This document shows, one piece after another, positions 11,601-25,000 of a DNA stretch of 64,000 nt. Source of the DNA: Monarcha castaneiventris obscurior. Its lineage: Eukaryota; Chordata; Aves; Passeriformes; Monarchidae. Under the pieces are notes generated by a model that was not told the origin of the DNA, made no database searches, and saw only the letters and a program-made list of their open reading frames with translations. A program made the position numbers and the translations under genes. Where the stretch lies: contig JAMPIT010000890.1 in NCBI GenBank assembly GCA_026261815.1, positions 9,020,001-9,084,000 on the forward strand. Reading direction: 5' to 3'. The first letter of the stretch is position 1. Every line of letters begins with the position of its first letter.

Positions 11601-12324
11601 CCTCGTAGCTGTCAAGGGTACCAGGGATAAAACACACCAGCACATTCGCTGGAGTCAGTGCCACTTCACACCTGAATGTGTTGCTCCATCTCAGCCCCAA
11701 GCTTGACTGCCCCAAGGAACAAAAATTCTCCAGGTGCTACATAGCATTGGCAAAGATGTCCCCAAACTTATGATATTTCTTCTGGAAAATGTCAGACAGC
11801 AAAAGAAAAATCGCCGAAGACAATAGTCAGGATTTGTAGCAGTAGCAAAATACGAGAAGACTTTACTGCAGCCAGCCCATCTGATATTCCCTATTGCACA
11901 GCAGCTATTATGTGGGATCAGAGGGGAGTGGCTCATGGAATGTACAGCACTGACAGGGAGCTCTCTCTCTCTCCAGGGAACTGTCAGGCATGATGGGTCT
12001 CATGGACTGCCAAGGAAACAGCATCATGTAATCTTCATGATATGTGCTAGGGAGTGGTGGGCAAAGAGGTCCTCCACATAGACACAGAAAGGCAGCACTA
12101 GTAGAGGGAATAAAGCTGCTCTCCTCCCTCCCTTGAAGATGAGAGAAATTGGGGAAAAATGCAACTGGAGATACAAAGCAATGACTTAATCCATTCTTTA
12201 TGTCCGTACCAACAGCCAGGAGGAAACTGGGAAGCACTAAAGAGTTAGCAGTGGGAAAGGTTATACCTCCTTGGCCCTCCCATGTTCCTGCAGTTGGACA
12301 GAAAAGTACAGAAACTTCATTTAC
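8696..12324 (-). other. UNC5C intron (3.6 kb)
   Basis: It runs from the GTAAAT donor at 12324 to the AG at 8697-8696. Open frames here, including a plus-strand one at 9807-10376, show no recognisable domain. No interspersed repeat was recognised. Confidence 0.85.
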
Positions 12325-12489
12325 CTCTGAGACAGAACAGTTGAGCTGGAAGATCTGTCCTTCTCCTTCGACCTGCCGCACACAGAGCTTGCACACCAGC
12401 TCCTGGGTATTCAGACTGAACCTTTCCAGTGTGAAGGTGCAGTGCAGGTTCCTCTGACATCCACTCCAGATGTGATAAAAGGGAATCTC
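12325..12489 (-). CDS. UNC5C: UNC5C exon: second half of the UPA domain
   Basis: The exon has 165 nt and exactly 55 codons, phase 0 at both ends, with a TCCTGCAG acceptor and a GAG/GTAAAT donor. It encodes residues 763-817, from [10 protein letters not shown] through [11 protein letters not shown] and [10 protein letters not shown] to LNCSVSE. This is the C-terminal part of the UPA domain, conserved in UNC5, PIDD and ankyrins. In UNC5B, UPA packs with ZU5 and the death domain to hold the cytoplasmic region in a closed state. It is separated from the preceding exon by only 234 bp. Confidence 0.97.
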
Positions 12490-12723
12490 CTGCAGGAGGA
12501 AAGCAAAAAAGTATAGTCAGGGAGGGATGTGGGGCCAAGGCATGGACGCTATATGACCAGAGACTGCAGGTTCCATGCTAAATGTGACCACAAATGGTCC
12601 AGGAAAAAAAATGTCCATGGAACTATAGCCTAACTCCTAGTGTTTTTTAAACACACCTGTGTGTGAGAGTATTTCTTTAAGCCTCACTGCTAGCATGCAA
12701 TGTGAATGTTTTGTTATGCTCAC

Positions 12724-12873
12724 CTGGTATTTAGCCAGCAGTTTGCTCTTCCAGAGAGAATGGGCAATGTCATGAATGGAGAGACGGAGGTTGTGGGTGC
12801 TTCCCTTAAAATGCAAAGCTTTGGGCTCCTCCAAAAGCTGCCCGCCCATCTGCTGCTCAAGCTGGAGGACCTC
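12724..12873 (-). CDS. UNC5C: UNC5C exon: first half of the UPA domain
   Basis: The exon has 150 nt, 50 codons, phase 0 at both ends, with an ATACTGCAG acceptor and a CAG/GTGAGC donor. It encodes residues 713-762, [11 protein letters not shown] to SKLLAKYQ. The motifs [13 protein letters not shown] and [13 protein letters not shown] are characteristic of UNC5 UPA domains. The reading frame joins both neighbours without change. Confidence 0.97.
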
Positions 12874-15800
12874 CTGCAGTATTGTGATAAAAAGAAGAAA
12901 GTGGTCAGGTTTCAGCAAGACAGCACACAGCTCTTCTGAGTCCTCAAGATTGTCTGCTGTAGATGCTGTAACTTGTGTTACATGGATTAAAAGAATACAC
13001 AGGCACTGCACAGAATAGTGTGTTCCTGTGAACTGGAACGGCATTAGTGGATCTGATAACAACCCTCTCGCCTCCTTCATCCAGCAGCAGCCCAGCAGTG
13101 ATGCAGGCACCTCTCCCCTGGGCGACACAGTGTTCTCCCACTTGACCTACAAGCAGAAACTCAATTCTGTGCTGTTATACGAAATGCTAAGACTTTGCAT
13201 GCAGTCACTGTTTGAGCACAGAAACAGATCAATCTTCTCCACTGCTCATCAAACTGGACATCTAATGGCAGCTTTACTATCATGTTTTTGGAAACTCTAA
13301 TTTGTGTAGGTCCTGCTGACATGGGACCTGTGTATAGCACTGGTCTTACAGCTCATGGCCTCCTGACAAAGCACCCGTGACAGAGCAGTACAGGAGATAA
13401 GAGATACCTGCACCGACACTGTCCAGCAGGATGGCATGGGAACAGTGCCAGGCCCTGTGATGGAGCACTGTGTGCATACAAATACACGGGTTCAGGGCTA
13501 CTGAAATATTGATCATGTGATTAAAAGTTAGCAGGCCAAGGGTCTGGTCATTTTCTGAAGTTAAAGATAAATATAAGCTTGTAATTAATAAGACCACAGT
13601 GAAATGTCGCCTACAAACAGCCTAATTGTAGACCACATGGAAGAAGCAAGTACAAAGGCAGCTCCATGAGACCCATTAGAAACCAACACAGCCAATCCCA
13701 GTCACATTTAATTAAAAGAGTCAACCACCTAACCAGTCTCATGTGGCCAAAGACAATCACATACAGTGGGGATGCTCAAGGGCTACAGGGGCACACAAAA
13801 CTGGGATACTGCCCCAGGTGAACTAAAGGGGCCCCCATTTCAGCTAGGTTACTCCTGATCACATTCAGGGAGGTAGTAAGCATATGAGAAAAGCATCTGG
13901 CAGATCCTGAAGCTAAAACTATGTTATTTTATTGGCCATTAGAGGAAAAGAAACAAAATCAGGAAACCTTTCAGGTTAAGGTTATGCCAGTGAATCAGTT
14001 ACAGCTTCTTTCCAGTGCCACCTAATTACTTCATCAAGATGTCTAAAGAGCAATCAATAGTAATTATCTGATTACTATAGATCTCCATTATGTTCCAATT
14101 ACCTTCCTGGAAGGTCCAGAAGATGACTTGTGCAACTGTGTGAGCTAATTGCAGATGCCAGCTCTCAGGCATGCGGGGCACAGGCGATGAGGAACTGCTC
14201 CTGCCCGTGCTGCACCAGCTCTGGGAGCTGCACTTCTGTGGGGGAAACTGCAGCGGGATGCTGCTCCATCCCACCCACCAGATCTGGGTGTCTAGTTTCA
14301 ACACCCCACTTCTGAAAGCCACCCTGGGCCACTGCAGCCCTTCCACATGCTCTAACTGGTGGATGCCGAGCAGCCTGTGCTTTTCCCATGCCACTTAGAT
14401 AATTAATTCAGGATTAATTTGGAGCCATGGCTTGCACAGCCCTTCAAACATGCTGGCTGGCTCCTGCCACACAGCATTTTTTTAGAGCAGTGCTTAACCT
14501 GCCGGCTGGCACCTCTGTATCCTCCTGAGCCAAAACCTGAGCTGCATATTGCTTGCCCCATGCTGAGGTGGCTGTGGCCACCCTGCCCAGTGTCTCTGAT
14601 CACCCTGTGAGGCAGGAGTTATTTCCTAGGAGAGGGAGCTGTGTAAGGCCTCACTCCATCACCCATGACACCACAACAGCAGCAGCCTGGGCCTCCTCAT
14701 TAAAGGGGCACAGGCAAACAACAGCGTTCAGTCCAAGCTGTGCCTTTCTTCAATAAAAGGAAAAATAAGCAATTAATGACAGAGAGAAGATAACAGGCCT
14801 ATTGTGCCCACTTTTAGGTGGTTTTTTGAGGAGAGTTACTGTGCAACACAAGACAGGTTGGGGGATGTCACCCTGCTACAGCCTGATGTCCTTCACATGC
14901 CCCCAGTGTGGGAGACAGCTGTTTCCATGTGTCTGGCTGCTCAGCCCCCACCATGCTGCCACACACAGGTCACATACCTCAATCTCAAAGCCACACATTA
15001 ATAAAGAGAGAAAAGCAGCTGGATTTCTTTATAGTTATCATAGTATTACTTTTTTTCTTTCTTTTTTTTTTTTTTTTCCCTTGGGCATCCCCTTCAAAGT
15101 GCAAAAAATTAGCCTTAAAAAAAGAGGCCAACGCTCAAGGTCACAACCCCTGCCACCCTTGCCCAAAAAGCAATTTTGTGAGCACCCCATGCAGGTGGTT
15201 TGGGACCCTGCGGGGCAGAGGATGCTGTGTGTGTGATCAGCACCGAGCCCACGCTGCTCCATGGCCGCCAGGAACTTCACTAAGCTGCTCCCACAGTAAC
15301 TGAGCCCTTATTGATGGCAAATCATTACCCTTCCCTACTGTACTGCGGGTGCCGGCGGCTCAGCTGCGAGTGCTTACTCTGCATGATGAGAGGGGAAAGT
15401 CTGCTGGATAAACACCGCACTGTGTTTTATACTGCAACTACTTGTCTTCCTTTGGTGGCTGTTAAAACACATTCAGCATATGGCACACTCATTCCTAGCT
15501 GTAAATAATAACAGAATGCATTTGGTTGGCTATTAAAAAATACACACAATCCTCCACAAAGGCCCTTCCAAAGCTCAGACAATGCAATATGGGAATATTG
15601 CTCTTCCCTACCCTTGCTGTGCTTTGCCCAGAGCAGCCAGCCTCAAGACACCGAGACGTTGCAGCTGGTGCTTCACCTGCTGCTTACAACTTTTCTTTCC
15701 TCTCTGAAATACCTCTAACCTCAGGATCTGCTGGCCCAGCCCTGTCTGCACGCCTTGTCCACACACCCAGTGGTAACTGCCTGATGGATGCCTTCCCTTT

Positions 15801-17894
15801 GGCAATAGGGCAGTGCCAAGGATGCCCTCCCAGCACAGCAGGGGCTGCTGCAGTACCAGCTGCTGTGAAAGCATGTGCCAAACACCCCAACCTTTTTTCC
15901 TTCTTTCTGAATAGTCATAGATTGAGTCTGCACAACACTGTCACACAGGGATGTTTAGTACCCACTGGTTTCACGTGCCAGTTCATATGCGCCTGCTTAT
16001 ACACACTGGTCCGTAGTCAGCCCTTCCATCTACACCTATTTTACTCATCTACAGCTGGTTAACTAGGCTTCTTTCTCCTCAGTCTTCTCCTTCCCCAGAC
16101 CCCTTGCACTTCCAAAAAAGGGGAACTCATGTGTTCCTAAGAGTCTGTGGCCAGCAAGTACATATGCTTGTCCTCCTGCAAACCACCAGCTAGCTGGGTC
16201 TTGGACCCCATGGGTGCCCCTCCAGTCTTGGGGTAGATATGCCAAAGAGAAAGAAAATTAAAATGCATGAACTTGACATAAAAAAGCAGCAGGTACTGAG
16301 TGGGATGATGGCCTCCTGACTTTGCTCACCTTTCCCCACTTAATTGCAGTCTCACTTTGGGGTCTAACTGCAGCAGGATCCCAAGGACTGACCTGTTGCC
16401 CTCCCAAATTTCAACTGCAGCTTCTCAGGTGAAGGATGGTCCCCCCGTGTGGCTCTGTGCCTTTCCTGATCCCTTCTACTGTCGCACTGAATTGGATTAA
16501 CTTTACCACACAACTCTCCCCACAGTCTATTAGAAACAGACCAACAGCTCCTGAGTAATATTTAATTAGATTCCTCAGCTCCGACTGCATTAGCTGGCTG
16601 GCCAAGGCCCCTCTGACTCACTTATTATTACCCCAGGCCTTGGAAAATTGTATTATGCAGCACAGGCATAAAACCACCAGGACCTTTGAAGCTTGATTGC
16701 TATGAAAGATCCTTTTCACTTTTTTTTTTTTTTTTTTTTAAATAGGAAAAACAAAAGGGAAATCAGACCAGGGAAAATAATTGTTTCTAAAAGGCTGGTA
16801 ACACCAGTGCAGTGACAGAGGCCAAGTCCCCAGAGGACAAAACCATGCTGAAGTCACCATGGGCCTGCTTCACTACTTTGTTGCCTTTCTTACATAGTAG
16901 AGTATCACCTCAGCAGAGCCTAGGCAGGCAAACCTTGATATCAGATAATATCAGAGAGGACAACCAAGCATGCTGCTCTCAGTGATGGAAGTCACTGTTC
17001 TGAAAAACACAACTCCCAGCCAGTGCATGTGGGTTTAAATCCCAGTAATCCCCACGCAGACCTGAGAAAACAAAAGCTTGTACAGCAGCAGGACGACTCT
17101 GCTTAGTCAGGCTTTAAAATAATTTTGCTGCAAAGAGGCATTGGTGAAGTTGCACTAATTACAAGTAAAGGAAAAACCCCACCTTTTAATACACTCTGTT
17201 GTGCAGTTGGAGCTACATATTTCATGAGTGCATCTATTATAGATACCATCTGTATAAATACAGGTGTTTATAAAGAGAAATAGCAAGTCTTGTTACCTCT
17301 CTGCTCATCTGTATGTGGTGAGTGTGTGTTTGTGTGCATGCCAGAATTACGCAGGGAGAGTAAGGTTATCCAGTCAGGGATAGCAGCAGCTTTGGTTTAT
17401 TCCAGTTGCGAATTCCCAACACAAAAAGCTGCACACGAAGAGGTGTAATAAAGCAGTATGAAAGCAGGCAGTGATTAACAGGCCAGAAGCTTCTTTTATC
17501 ATTATCAACTATTTACAAAGAAGCATTTATATGTTTCTCCATCTCTAGGGAGCTGGCACTTAGCATTAAAAATACATGAATAACGAATGAAGCCCTGTGT
17601 ACCTTATGGCCTTTTAATAATGCAAAAACCTCAGGATTCAGGATATGATACAGGTAAACAAAGGAAAAAAGACTGGTGGGCGAAAAATAGTGTGAGATCC
17701 CTATGCAAAGGACAATTTATAGTGTGTGGGGGTTAAACTGTAAAACAGCACCTTGCTGTCAAGCTCTTCTTCTAATCAGAAAAGTAACCCAGGGAGCATA
17801 AATACATGAAGCAGAGGGTCTAGTTACTGCTATGACTGCAGTCCTGTGACAGCTGGGGAGGGAGAGGGAGGGCAAGCAAGAGATCAAGAACCAC
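12874..17894 (-). other. UNC5C intron (5.0 kb)
   Basis: It runs from a weak donor (GTGGTT at 17894) to the AG at 12875-12874. It contains a T20 homopolymer at 16720-16739. No other exon or recognised transposon is seen. Confidence 0.85.
16720..16739. repeat. Poly-T homopolymer (T20)
   Basis: An uninterrupted run of 20 T within an intron. No adjoining retrotransposon body was recognised. Confidence 0.85.
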
Positions 17895-18128
17895 CTTAAG
17901 AGCATCCTGCGTGTCATCGAGGCAGTAGACCCGGATGCTGTACTCCAGGGAAGAGCAGGACAGCGGTCCAAAGATGGCCAGTTTGAGACGTTTGGCTGCT
18001 GCCTTGGTGATTGACTGTCCCACCAAGGCATAGGTGCTGAGGGTTTCTGTCAGGATATGGCAGGCCTCTGGGTCCAGCTGGATATAGCATGGGGTGGTGA
18101 AGTTTTCCTCTCCGACCACCACCACATC
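17895..18128 (-). CDS. UNC5C: UNC5C exon: C-terminal ZU5 and start of UPA / DCC-interaction segment
   Basis: The exon has 234 nt, 78 codons, phase 0 at both ends. It encodes residues 635-712, [13 protein letters not shown] to [11 protein letters not shown]. The first half ([17 protein letters not shown]) completes the ZU5 beta-sandwich. The second half ([20 protein letters not shown]) leads into UPA and covers the segment reported in mammals (about 694-712) to interact with DCC for long-range repulsion. The acceptor is strong (TCTCTCTTAG), but the donor AAG/GTGGTT departs from consensus at +4 to +5. Confidence 0.97.
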
Positions 18129-20007
18129 CTAAGAGAGAAAGAGGCCAAGTTACAGCATGTGACCCCTCAGAGCTGCTCTCCTTTCAGGCAGCAGTGCCCC
18201 TTTCAAGCTTGGATGATGCAAAAAGTCCTTGCTCTTTGCCCTTAGATTAATCAAGATCTGGAAGTCCTGCTTCCAGCTTTTCTCCTGTGTAGGCACAGGG
18301 AGCAGATTTCTCTGGGTGCTGGTGGCACTGTTGAAAGTCAAAAACTCCCCCTGTCCTCACTCCTGCTTTCAAAGCCCTGGGCAGAGTTAGGCAAATAATG
18401 AAAATATCACCAAGATTTTATTGACAGAGATATTGCAGAACTAATCATTTGGTGACCATGATTTAGCATCAGTAGTCTCAGGCATGCTGAATAAATAACT
18501 GCCCTTCACTTCCTAAGCAGGACAATAAGGAGTTATAAAAGCTCAAGGAAGGGAAGTAATCTCTGCGATGGCCAAATACCACATCCACATGAAATATCAC
18601 CTGCTGCTTCCTCAGAATAATCCTCCATGACAAGACTGCAGGGTGAAGGAAAAAAAAGCATACTGCCTGAATGCAGATGACCTCCCCACCCTGGGCGTAC
18701 AGGAAAACAGCTCCCCTGCTAATTTCTCCATTCAACCCTGCATGTAATACCCTGCACGCAACACAAGGTTCTCTGAGTGGCTTTGAGAGGGAGCAGAAGT
18801 GAAACATCAGCAGCGGGTGACAGCCGCCTCTTGCAAAGCCACTAAGTGCCACACGGTGCTCAGCACAACTTGTCCACTTCATCCCTGCTGCCAGCAGCTC
18901 TGCAGCACAATGTACACATCTGGCAGCTGAGAAGAGTGGGCTCAGCTGGCATTAGGCATTAAGCTTGGCTCCCTTAGTCTTAGGAAAGGCAAGCCTGCTG
19001 CGTTTGCAGTGGTGGCCCAATCTTTTTGGAGGGCAAGGTGCTGCAGCGCAGGCTGCACCCACTCCATGGCCATGCCAGCACCTGGCTCTGACAGGAGGTG
19101 CTGCCCCAAGTGATGCTGCAGGGGTGTGCAGGAATGTGTTTGCACACGTGTGTGTGAGGCTCAGCTTGGAGGAGCTGCTCCAGAACTGGCAGGAGGAAGA
19201 GGGTTGCTGTATGATGGCCAGGGACCCCATGGATGCTGCACTCCCACCAGGGTGTGTGCACGGCTGGCAGAGCAACCTCTGCCAAGGGCAGGAGGAGGAT
19301 GGGGTGAGATGAAGAGGTGCCAGTAACACACGGACACAAATAAGGAACACACGTGTGGTGCCAAGAGTGGGGCTGTGGAGTGCAGATTAGCTGGTGAGAC
19401 AGAGCTGTGATTGCTGCACGCTCCCTCCCAGCAGGAGGAAGAGCTGGTGCCACAAGCAGGAGGACAAACACAGGAGGTTTTTGAAGACAATGCTGGACAT
19501 GGCACTTCTGCTGCTGTCAGCCCCACTGCCTTCAGAAGCCACCCTGACCTTATTAAACTTGCCAGGAGGAGAAAGCGTCCTTGCCAAATTAATTATGAAA
19601 CCAAACTGGTGGCAGCAGGGACCTAGGAGTACAGGGCTGGAGAGGAGGGCTCTATCAGGATGGCCCAGCCTTGCTGAAAGCATCAATTTATGCTCCAGTT
19701 ACAGTGGGAAGATCCTTTTGCCGCACTGCCTTGGGACATTCTTCTGCTATGCTACTGGCAAGGAACCACCTCAGGCTCCCACCATGGAAAGCTGCTAGTA
19801 CTAGGAGGTGCCAAAGTGCCCCAAGGACAGATCTCTGCATGGGCACTGGGCAGCTTAGACATCTAGTGTGGAAGGGCACTCCTGCCTGCCTGTAGCAGCT
19901 GTGTGTCTCACATGGAAACCCCAAAATCCAGGCATCCAGGTTCACAAAGGCAAGTAAAGGACCAGCAGAGAGCCCTGCATGCAGTCAGCACACAGGCTGG
20001 AGCTCAC
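18129..20007 (-). other. UNC5C intron (1.9 kb)
   Basis: It runs from GTGAGC at 20007 to the AG at 18130-18129. GC-rich open frames on both strands (18942-19526) show no domain or splice context. Confidence 0.85.
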
Positions 20008-20176
20008 CTCCCATGGTCCCTGGGCAGCCTGGTGCTTCAGCTGGATCTGCCAGTCCTCTGTGTTTGGCTCTGCGCAGTGGTGCATGGTTAAAATGACGGG
20101 CCGGGTTAGCAGGGCTCCTGGTGGGCCACAGCTCACCACTGGGGTCAGCAGGGTTTGGCTGTCTTCTACAGGGGGC
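20008..20176 (-). CDS. UNC5C: UNC5C exon: central ZU5 domain
   Basis: The exon has 169 nt. It enters in phase 2, its first base completing the Arg codon, and leaves in phase 0. The acceptor is CTCATCAG and the donor GAG/GTGAGC. It encodes residues 579-634, [10 protein letters not shown] to AAQGPWE. The core [17 protein letters not shown] is the hallmark ZU5 segment of UNC5 receptors, followed by [16 protein letters not shown]. Relative to the mammalian sequence I recall there are only scattered conservative changes. Confidence 0.97.
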
Positions 20177-21399
20177 CTGATGAGGAGACAGAAAGATGGA
20201 CACATTAAGTCAGTTGAAAAACACAAAAGGTTTCATTTGGGTGTGTGAAAATAAAAAAATCCTTCTCTTAAAGATTTTGCAAGCTAAATAGGTGGGTTTG
20301 GTTTTTCCTTCACTTTTCCCAAATCCATATTTATTTCCTTTTTTGGTTTGTTTTTGCGCCAAATAACTCTCATGTGTCAAAATGCAGGTTTAGGTGTCAG
20401 CAAATTATAGGCCACATTTGCCGAGCACCCTCCACTCTGAAGGATCCTTGCAAATGGTATGCAGCGGCTTCATTTCACCCACTGCCAAAATGTGGTCACT
20501 GCTGCACTTGGCAGTTGTTCAGTAACACACAAAAATGAATGGTGGCTCTTGTAGGCACCACTTGTGAGAATCATTTACTGTCAGGACAGAGAAAACTGAA
20601 GAAGAGAGGAAGACACTGAACTAACAAGCATGTAAACATGACTGAAAGTGGTACACAGCACATCTGAGGTGTGCAGTTTGAGTTCTGAGTCATCACCAAA
20701 CCCACTGACACTCCGTTTTAGTTAAAAGGCATTCAGATCCACTAGAGTGGCTATTGCACATACGCCTGCAGGGAGCAGGTGTCACTGCTGGTGAGGAAGA
20801 AACGATGAAAGGATGGTAAGGAATAGTGCAAGGGTAATACACACTTGCAAAGGCCAAGATTTCTAGTGATTACCCTGAGCTGTTCAGCTAAAAACGCAGA
20901 TTTTATCCACTGTGCTTGCTGCCAGTCACTAGGAATGGGTGTTACAGGAAATCATATGAATATTTAGGACACACAGCATACACTGAAGTTTGAAAATTAG
21001 ATAGAGTGTTGTGTGCATGTGTGTGTGCACACGTGTGCAAGTGCAAACCATCCCAGACCAACCGCCGAGGAGCTTAAAACAAGAGGAAGCATGAGTGACT
21101 GTAACTACCCTGACATCTGGTGTGTGACAAATACAGCTGAATGTGCCTCATCAACTGCCTCCCTAAATAATAGAGGACAAATTCATGATCCAGAAACCAG
21201 CAAGTGGGAGATTAAAAGTGCTCAATGTGATCTGCACTTAAAATCCTGATCAGCCCACGGGACCTCACATGCTGTGCTCTGTCTAAGGGTTCAATCCCGT
21301 GCTGCATTTACAAATACACGTATTCTGCATCAGTCTTAGGGAAATTAGTTGAGACAACATTGCCATTTTTTTTCTGCAAGTCTTTGCCTTTCCCAAGAC

Positions 21400-21415
21400 A
21401 AAAAAAAAAAAAAAA
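21400..21415. repeat. Poly-A run next to CR1
   Basis: A run of about 16 A lies 10 bp from the CR1 terminus. CR1 elements lack poly(A) tails, so this is probably independent. Confidence 0.7.
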
Positions 21416-21424
21416 TAGCTGTAG

Positions 21425-22010
21425 TCACAGAATCATAGAATATCCTGAGCTGGAAGGGACTCACAAGGATCATTGAGTCCAGCTCCTGGCCCTGCACAGG
21501 ATTATCCCCAAGAGTGACACCAACGGCCTGAGAGCATTGTCCAAACTCTTCCTGAACTCTGCCAGGCTGGTGCTGTGACCACTTCCCTGGGGAGCCTGTT
21601 CCAGTGCCCACTGGAACCCATTGAGTGAAGAATCTTTTTCGAATATCCCATCTAAACCCCCCGACACAGCTTCAGGCCATTCCCTCAGGTCCTGTCACTG
21701 TCACCGCAGAGAAGAGATCAGTGCCTGCCCCTCCTCTTCACCTCACAAGGAAGCTGTAACTGCAGTGAGGTCTCCCCTCAGTCTCCTCTTCTCCAGGCTG
21801 AACAGACCAAACCACCTCAGCCACTCCTCACACGGCTTCCCCTCAAGATCCTTCACCATCTTTATTGCCCTCCTTTGGATGTTCTCTAATAGTTTTATAT
21901 ATTTCTTATATAAGATAAGAATATATATTGTGGTGGCCAAAAATGTACACTATATTAAGGTGAGGCCACACCAATGCAGAGCAGAGCAGGTAATCTTAGA
22001 TATAACATTT
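21425..22010 (-). mobile_element. CR1 LINE, 3' fragment
   Basis: The plus strand starts TCACAGAATCATAGAAT, the reverse complement of the CR1 3' terminus, so the element lies on the minus strand. It continues through the conserved CR1 tail (on the minus strand, CTGTTCAGCCTGGAGAAGAG) and reaches the segment resembling GGTGAGGCCACACCA near 21960. An AT-rich interruption lies at 21893-21935. The translated stretch [12 protein letters not shown] on the minus strand is CR1-derived, not host protein. The copy is 5' truncated and the far boundary is approximate. Confidence 0.9.
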
Positions 22011-25000
22011 TCAAGGAGGCCAAATCAGGACAGAAGCTATTTTGATACCAAATTTATCACACCTATTTTGGCTATTCCAAATATATATCCATAGGACTAA
22101 TCTAATTTTGTCCACCTTAATTCTCCCTGCCTATCCCATTAATCTCACAGAAAATGAAAGACAAACTTTTGATAAATCCTTTTGCAAAATGGGACGAAGG
22201 CGCTTTTGAAAATTATCCCTTGTTGCTACAAACGTTGTGGAGGTTTTTGCAACATTTGAGAAAAAAAAGGGTCTGGCATTGAAAAATTTAAATCTATGCA
22301 AATCAGTAAATCCAGATGATATGCATCTGTGGAAATTAACTGATGAGTTTACTAAATGACTTAACAATTGTTTCTGAAAATCCATGGACTGGAAACAAAC
22401 AGCTGTGATATAGATGCCTTTCAAAAAAAGATGTAAAGTATAGCAATCTGGACAGCTATTACGTATCGTGCCAGCTATTTCAGCCTAACAAACAGTACAC
22501 AAAATAAATGAAACACTAGCAGATAGTCCAGCTCCTCTTGCATACTGCAGGGAATCTCTGGATTCAGATTAAGAAGATGAGGTATCACTTTTTTGCAAGA
22601 CCAGACTGAATAAATAATTTGACAGTTTTTCACTAGAACATTCCTTCTTTTTCTGACTCATTTACATTGTTATTTTTTTTTTCATAAGAAGCAACAAGAA
22701 GCCTAAAAAACACTCAGAATGTGTCAGTGGTTTTTAATGGTCATCAGCCTTGGGAATTGGTGGATATTTGAACACTCTCCTACGGTCTAATTCAAGAAAT
22801 TTCAAGAAACATAGTATCCTATGAGAAAGAGCTCTCAAAACGACAGTATTTGTATGGACAGATATGACCAGATATAGACTTCATCATCTAGTTAACCTCA
22901 CTTAATCCAAAAGTACTGACCCATGGAAAAGAAAAGAAAGAAAACACAAACTATCTTAGTTTTTTTGGACTGAATTACAAAACAAGTAGTCGTAAAGAAT
23001 ATAGGAGTGAATATATCATGATTGGCTTAAAAAAAATTAATATGGTGCCTTTTAGGTGAAAAATGAGTTAAAATTGACAAGCACTGATGCATGCAGTCAA
23101 AAAAACCCAAAAGGTCATTAAAAGAATATGGTACTGATAAATCATAGTCTGAAGTTGTCTCCAAGTAAAGTTAAGTTTAGCCACTGCTTCGTGCCAAAAT
23201 CTTTTTAACTGTCAGATTTTAGGACTCTGATGAAGGGCATGATTCTGTGCTACAACATTTTATAGCTGATTAGCACAAGTATAAAAAAATTATGCAAAAC
23301 TCCAAGTCAGGATGTGTTGCAGACTGCACAGTGAGCAACTGAAATGGGAGGTGGATACAAGCATACAAAGGACATGTTAAAAATATCAAGGCTTAATATT
23401 TTTTTTTCCATGTTCATAAACAGCATCTTTGTCACCAGACTTAGACGATTTATTGCCAAGTGGATGAGATATGCATGGTCCTGACCTGGGTATTTATGAC
23501 ACAGGACAGTCGGATTAGTGAAGAGCAGAAAAATGGGCCCTCAGGGTGGGGGTGCTTGACTTTACAGTCCCAAATTCCCAACCAGGCACACGTCAGAGAC
23601 TGGCACCACAAAATTACTGAACATCTCCTGGTCCTAGTCACTCTACCTCATGCAGGCAAACCTTTGAAATCTGAGATATAATGAGTTGCAGAGAAGTTCT
23701 GCAGTGGTACGAAGTGGGTCACCGTCACTGCTGAGGTGAAATCCCAGCTCTGTTAAAGTCTATGCTAAACCTCTCTCTGACTATTGTGAGGCCAGGATTT
23801 CTACTCACAATGTGGAAAACACAATCATTAAATTTATAGGTAACAATTAATGAGGAATCGCTGCAAGTAACAGTAAGAGCCAGAAAACAATGTCAAAACT
23901 TTAGAGAGGGTAAAAATATGAGTAGGAAATAAAACCCTATTACTTGTACAGTAGCTGATGCTGGAGCAAAACAAGTTCCAAAGAGTTATTTAGTAACAAA
24001 GAAAGCAATAAAAGTGAACAAGATTTCAGGTGAGCTTGCTGCAACACAGCAGGAGTCAACATGTAACGCAACACAGTGACAAAAAGCAAATCTGATTTCT
24101 GGCATTGTATGGGACAAGGCATGTCAGAGCACATCACGGTGATATTCCCTTTCCTCTCCAGCTCTAACATCACTGCAGGTAGAAGGGTGTTTAGGGACCA
24201 CCACGAGATCTCAGAAATAAACACCTGAAACCCAGAGGAGGGAGGCTAAACCACGCAATGGCACACACAGCAGAGAGGTGCCCAATGACAAGTGACAGGA
24301 AAAAGGAACAAAAATCTCTTGACAGATCTTTTCTTCCTTCTCACTGTTTTCGATTTCCATTTTAAAACAAAAGGATTATGCCTTACTGTAGCTAATGAGA
24401 ACAGAAACAGATGCAGTAGACAAGACAGATTATACAAGGGATATTAATCGTTCTTCCTCAAAGCATAAACCAACACTAATTCATGGAATTAGTAAACAAC
24501 AAATTCCCCTGAAGACAAGTTATTGTGTAGTCACTCATTACAGGCAATTTTATTCCTGCTCCTGAAACAGGTGATGCAGCACCAGCAAAGCCAGGATCCC
24601 AGCCTAGAGGAGCATGTTTTGTGACCAACATTGATATTTATGTGTTATAGATTGTGGGAGATCCAGCACAGAGACACAGGGGAGCATCTAGAACAAGGAA
24701 GCTAGCTCCTCTAAACCAGAAACACCTATGAGCAGACATCACCAAAACTGTGGGCCATCTTTTAGGCTGTTAAGAAGAACCAAAAAAGAACTCCAAATCC
24801 AACCTCCTACAAAAACGCCATCAAGAGGGGTTTCACTTTAGGCTTGCAGCAGTCTCGGGACAACTGATCAGAGGAGACAGGGCACTCAGCTGTATCACTC
24901 CAAAAACAGAGATATTTTTGCTTTACAAAGATCTGAGACTAAAATTCAACTCACTGCTTAGCATTTCTATTAAAAGGCACTAACAGTAACTGAAAGGTCT

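Noticed and set aside
11194..11715. 173-residue minus-strand open frame
   Set aside because: It lies inside the intron between the UPA and hinge exons, which splice cleanly without it, and has no domain signature.
21743..21940. Minus-strand peptide with [12 protein letters not shown]
   Set aside because: It is derived from the CR1 retrotransposon tail, not a host gene.
22100..23700. Possible extension of the CR1 copy or an older retroelement body
   Set aside because: AT-rich sequence with no recognisable reverse transcriptase motif, long terminal repeat or target-site duplication that I could support.
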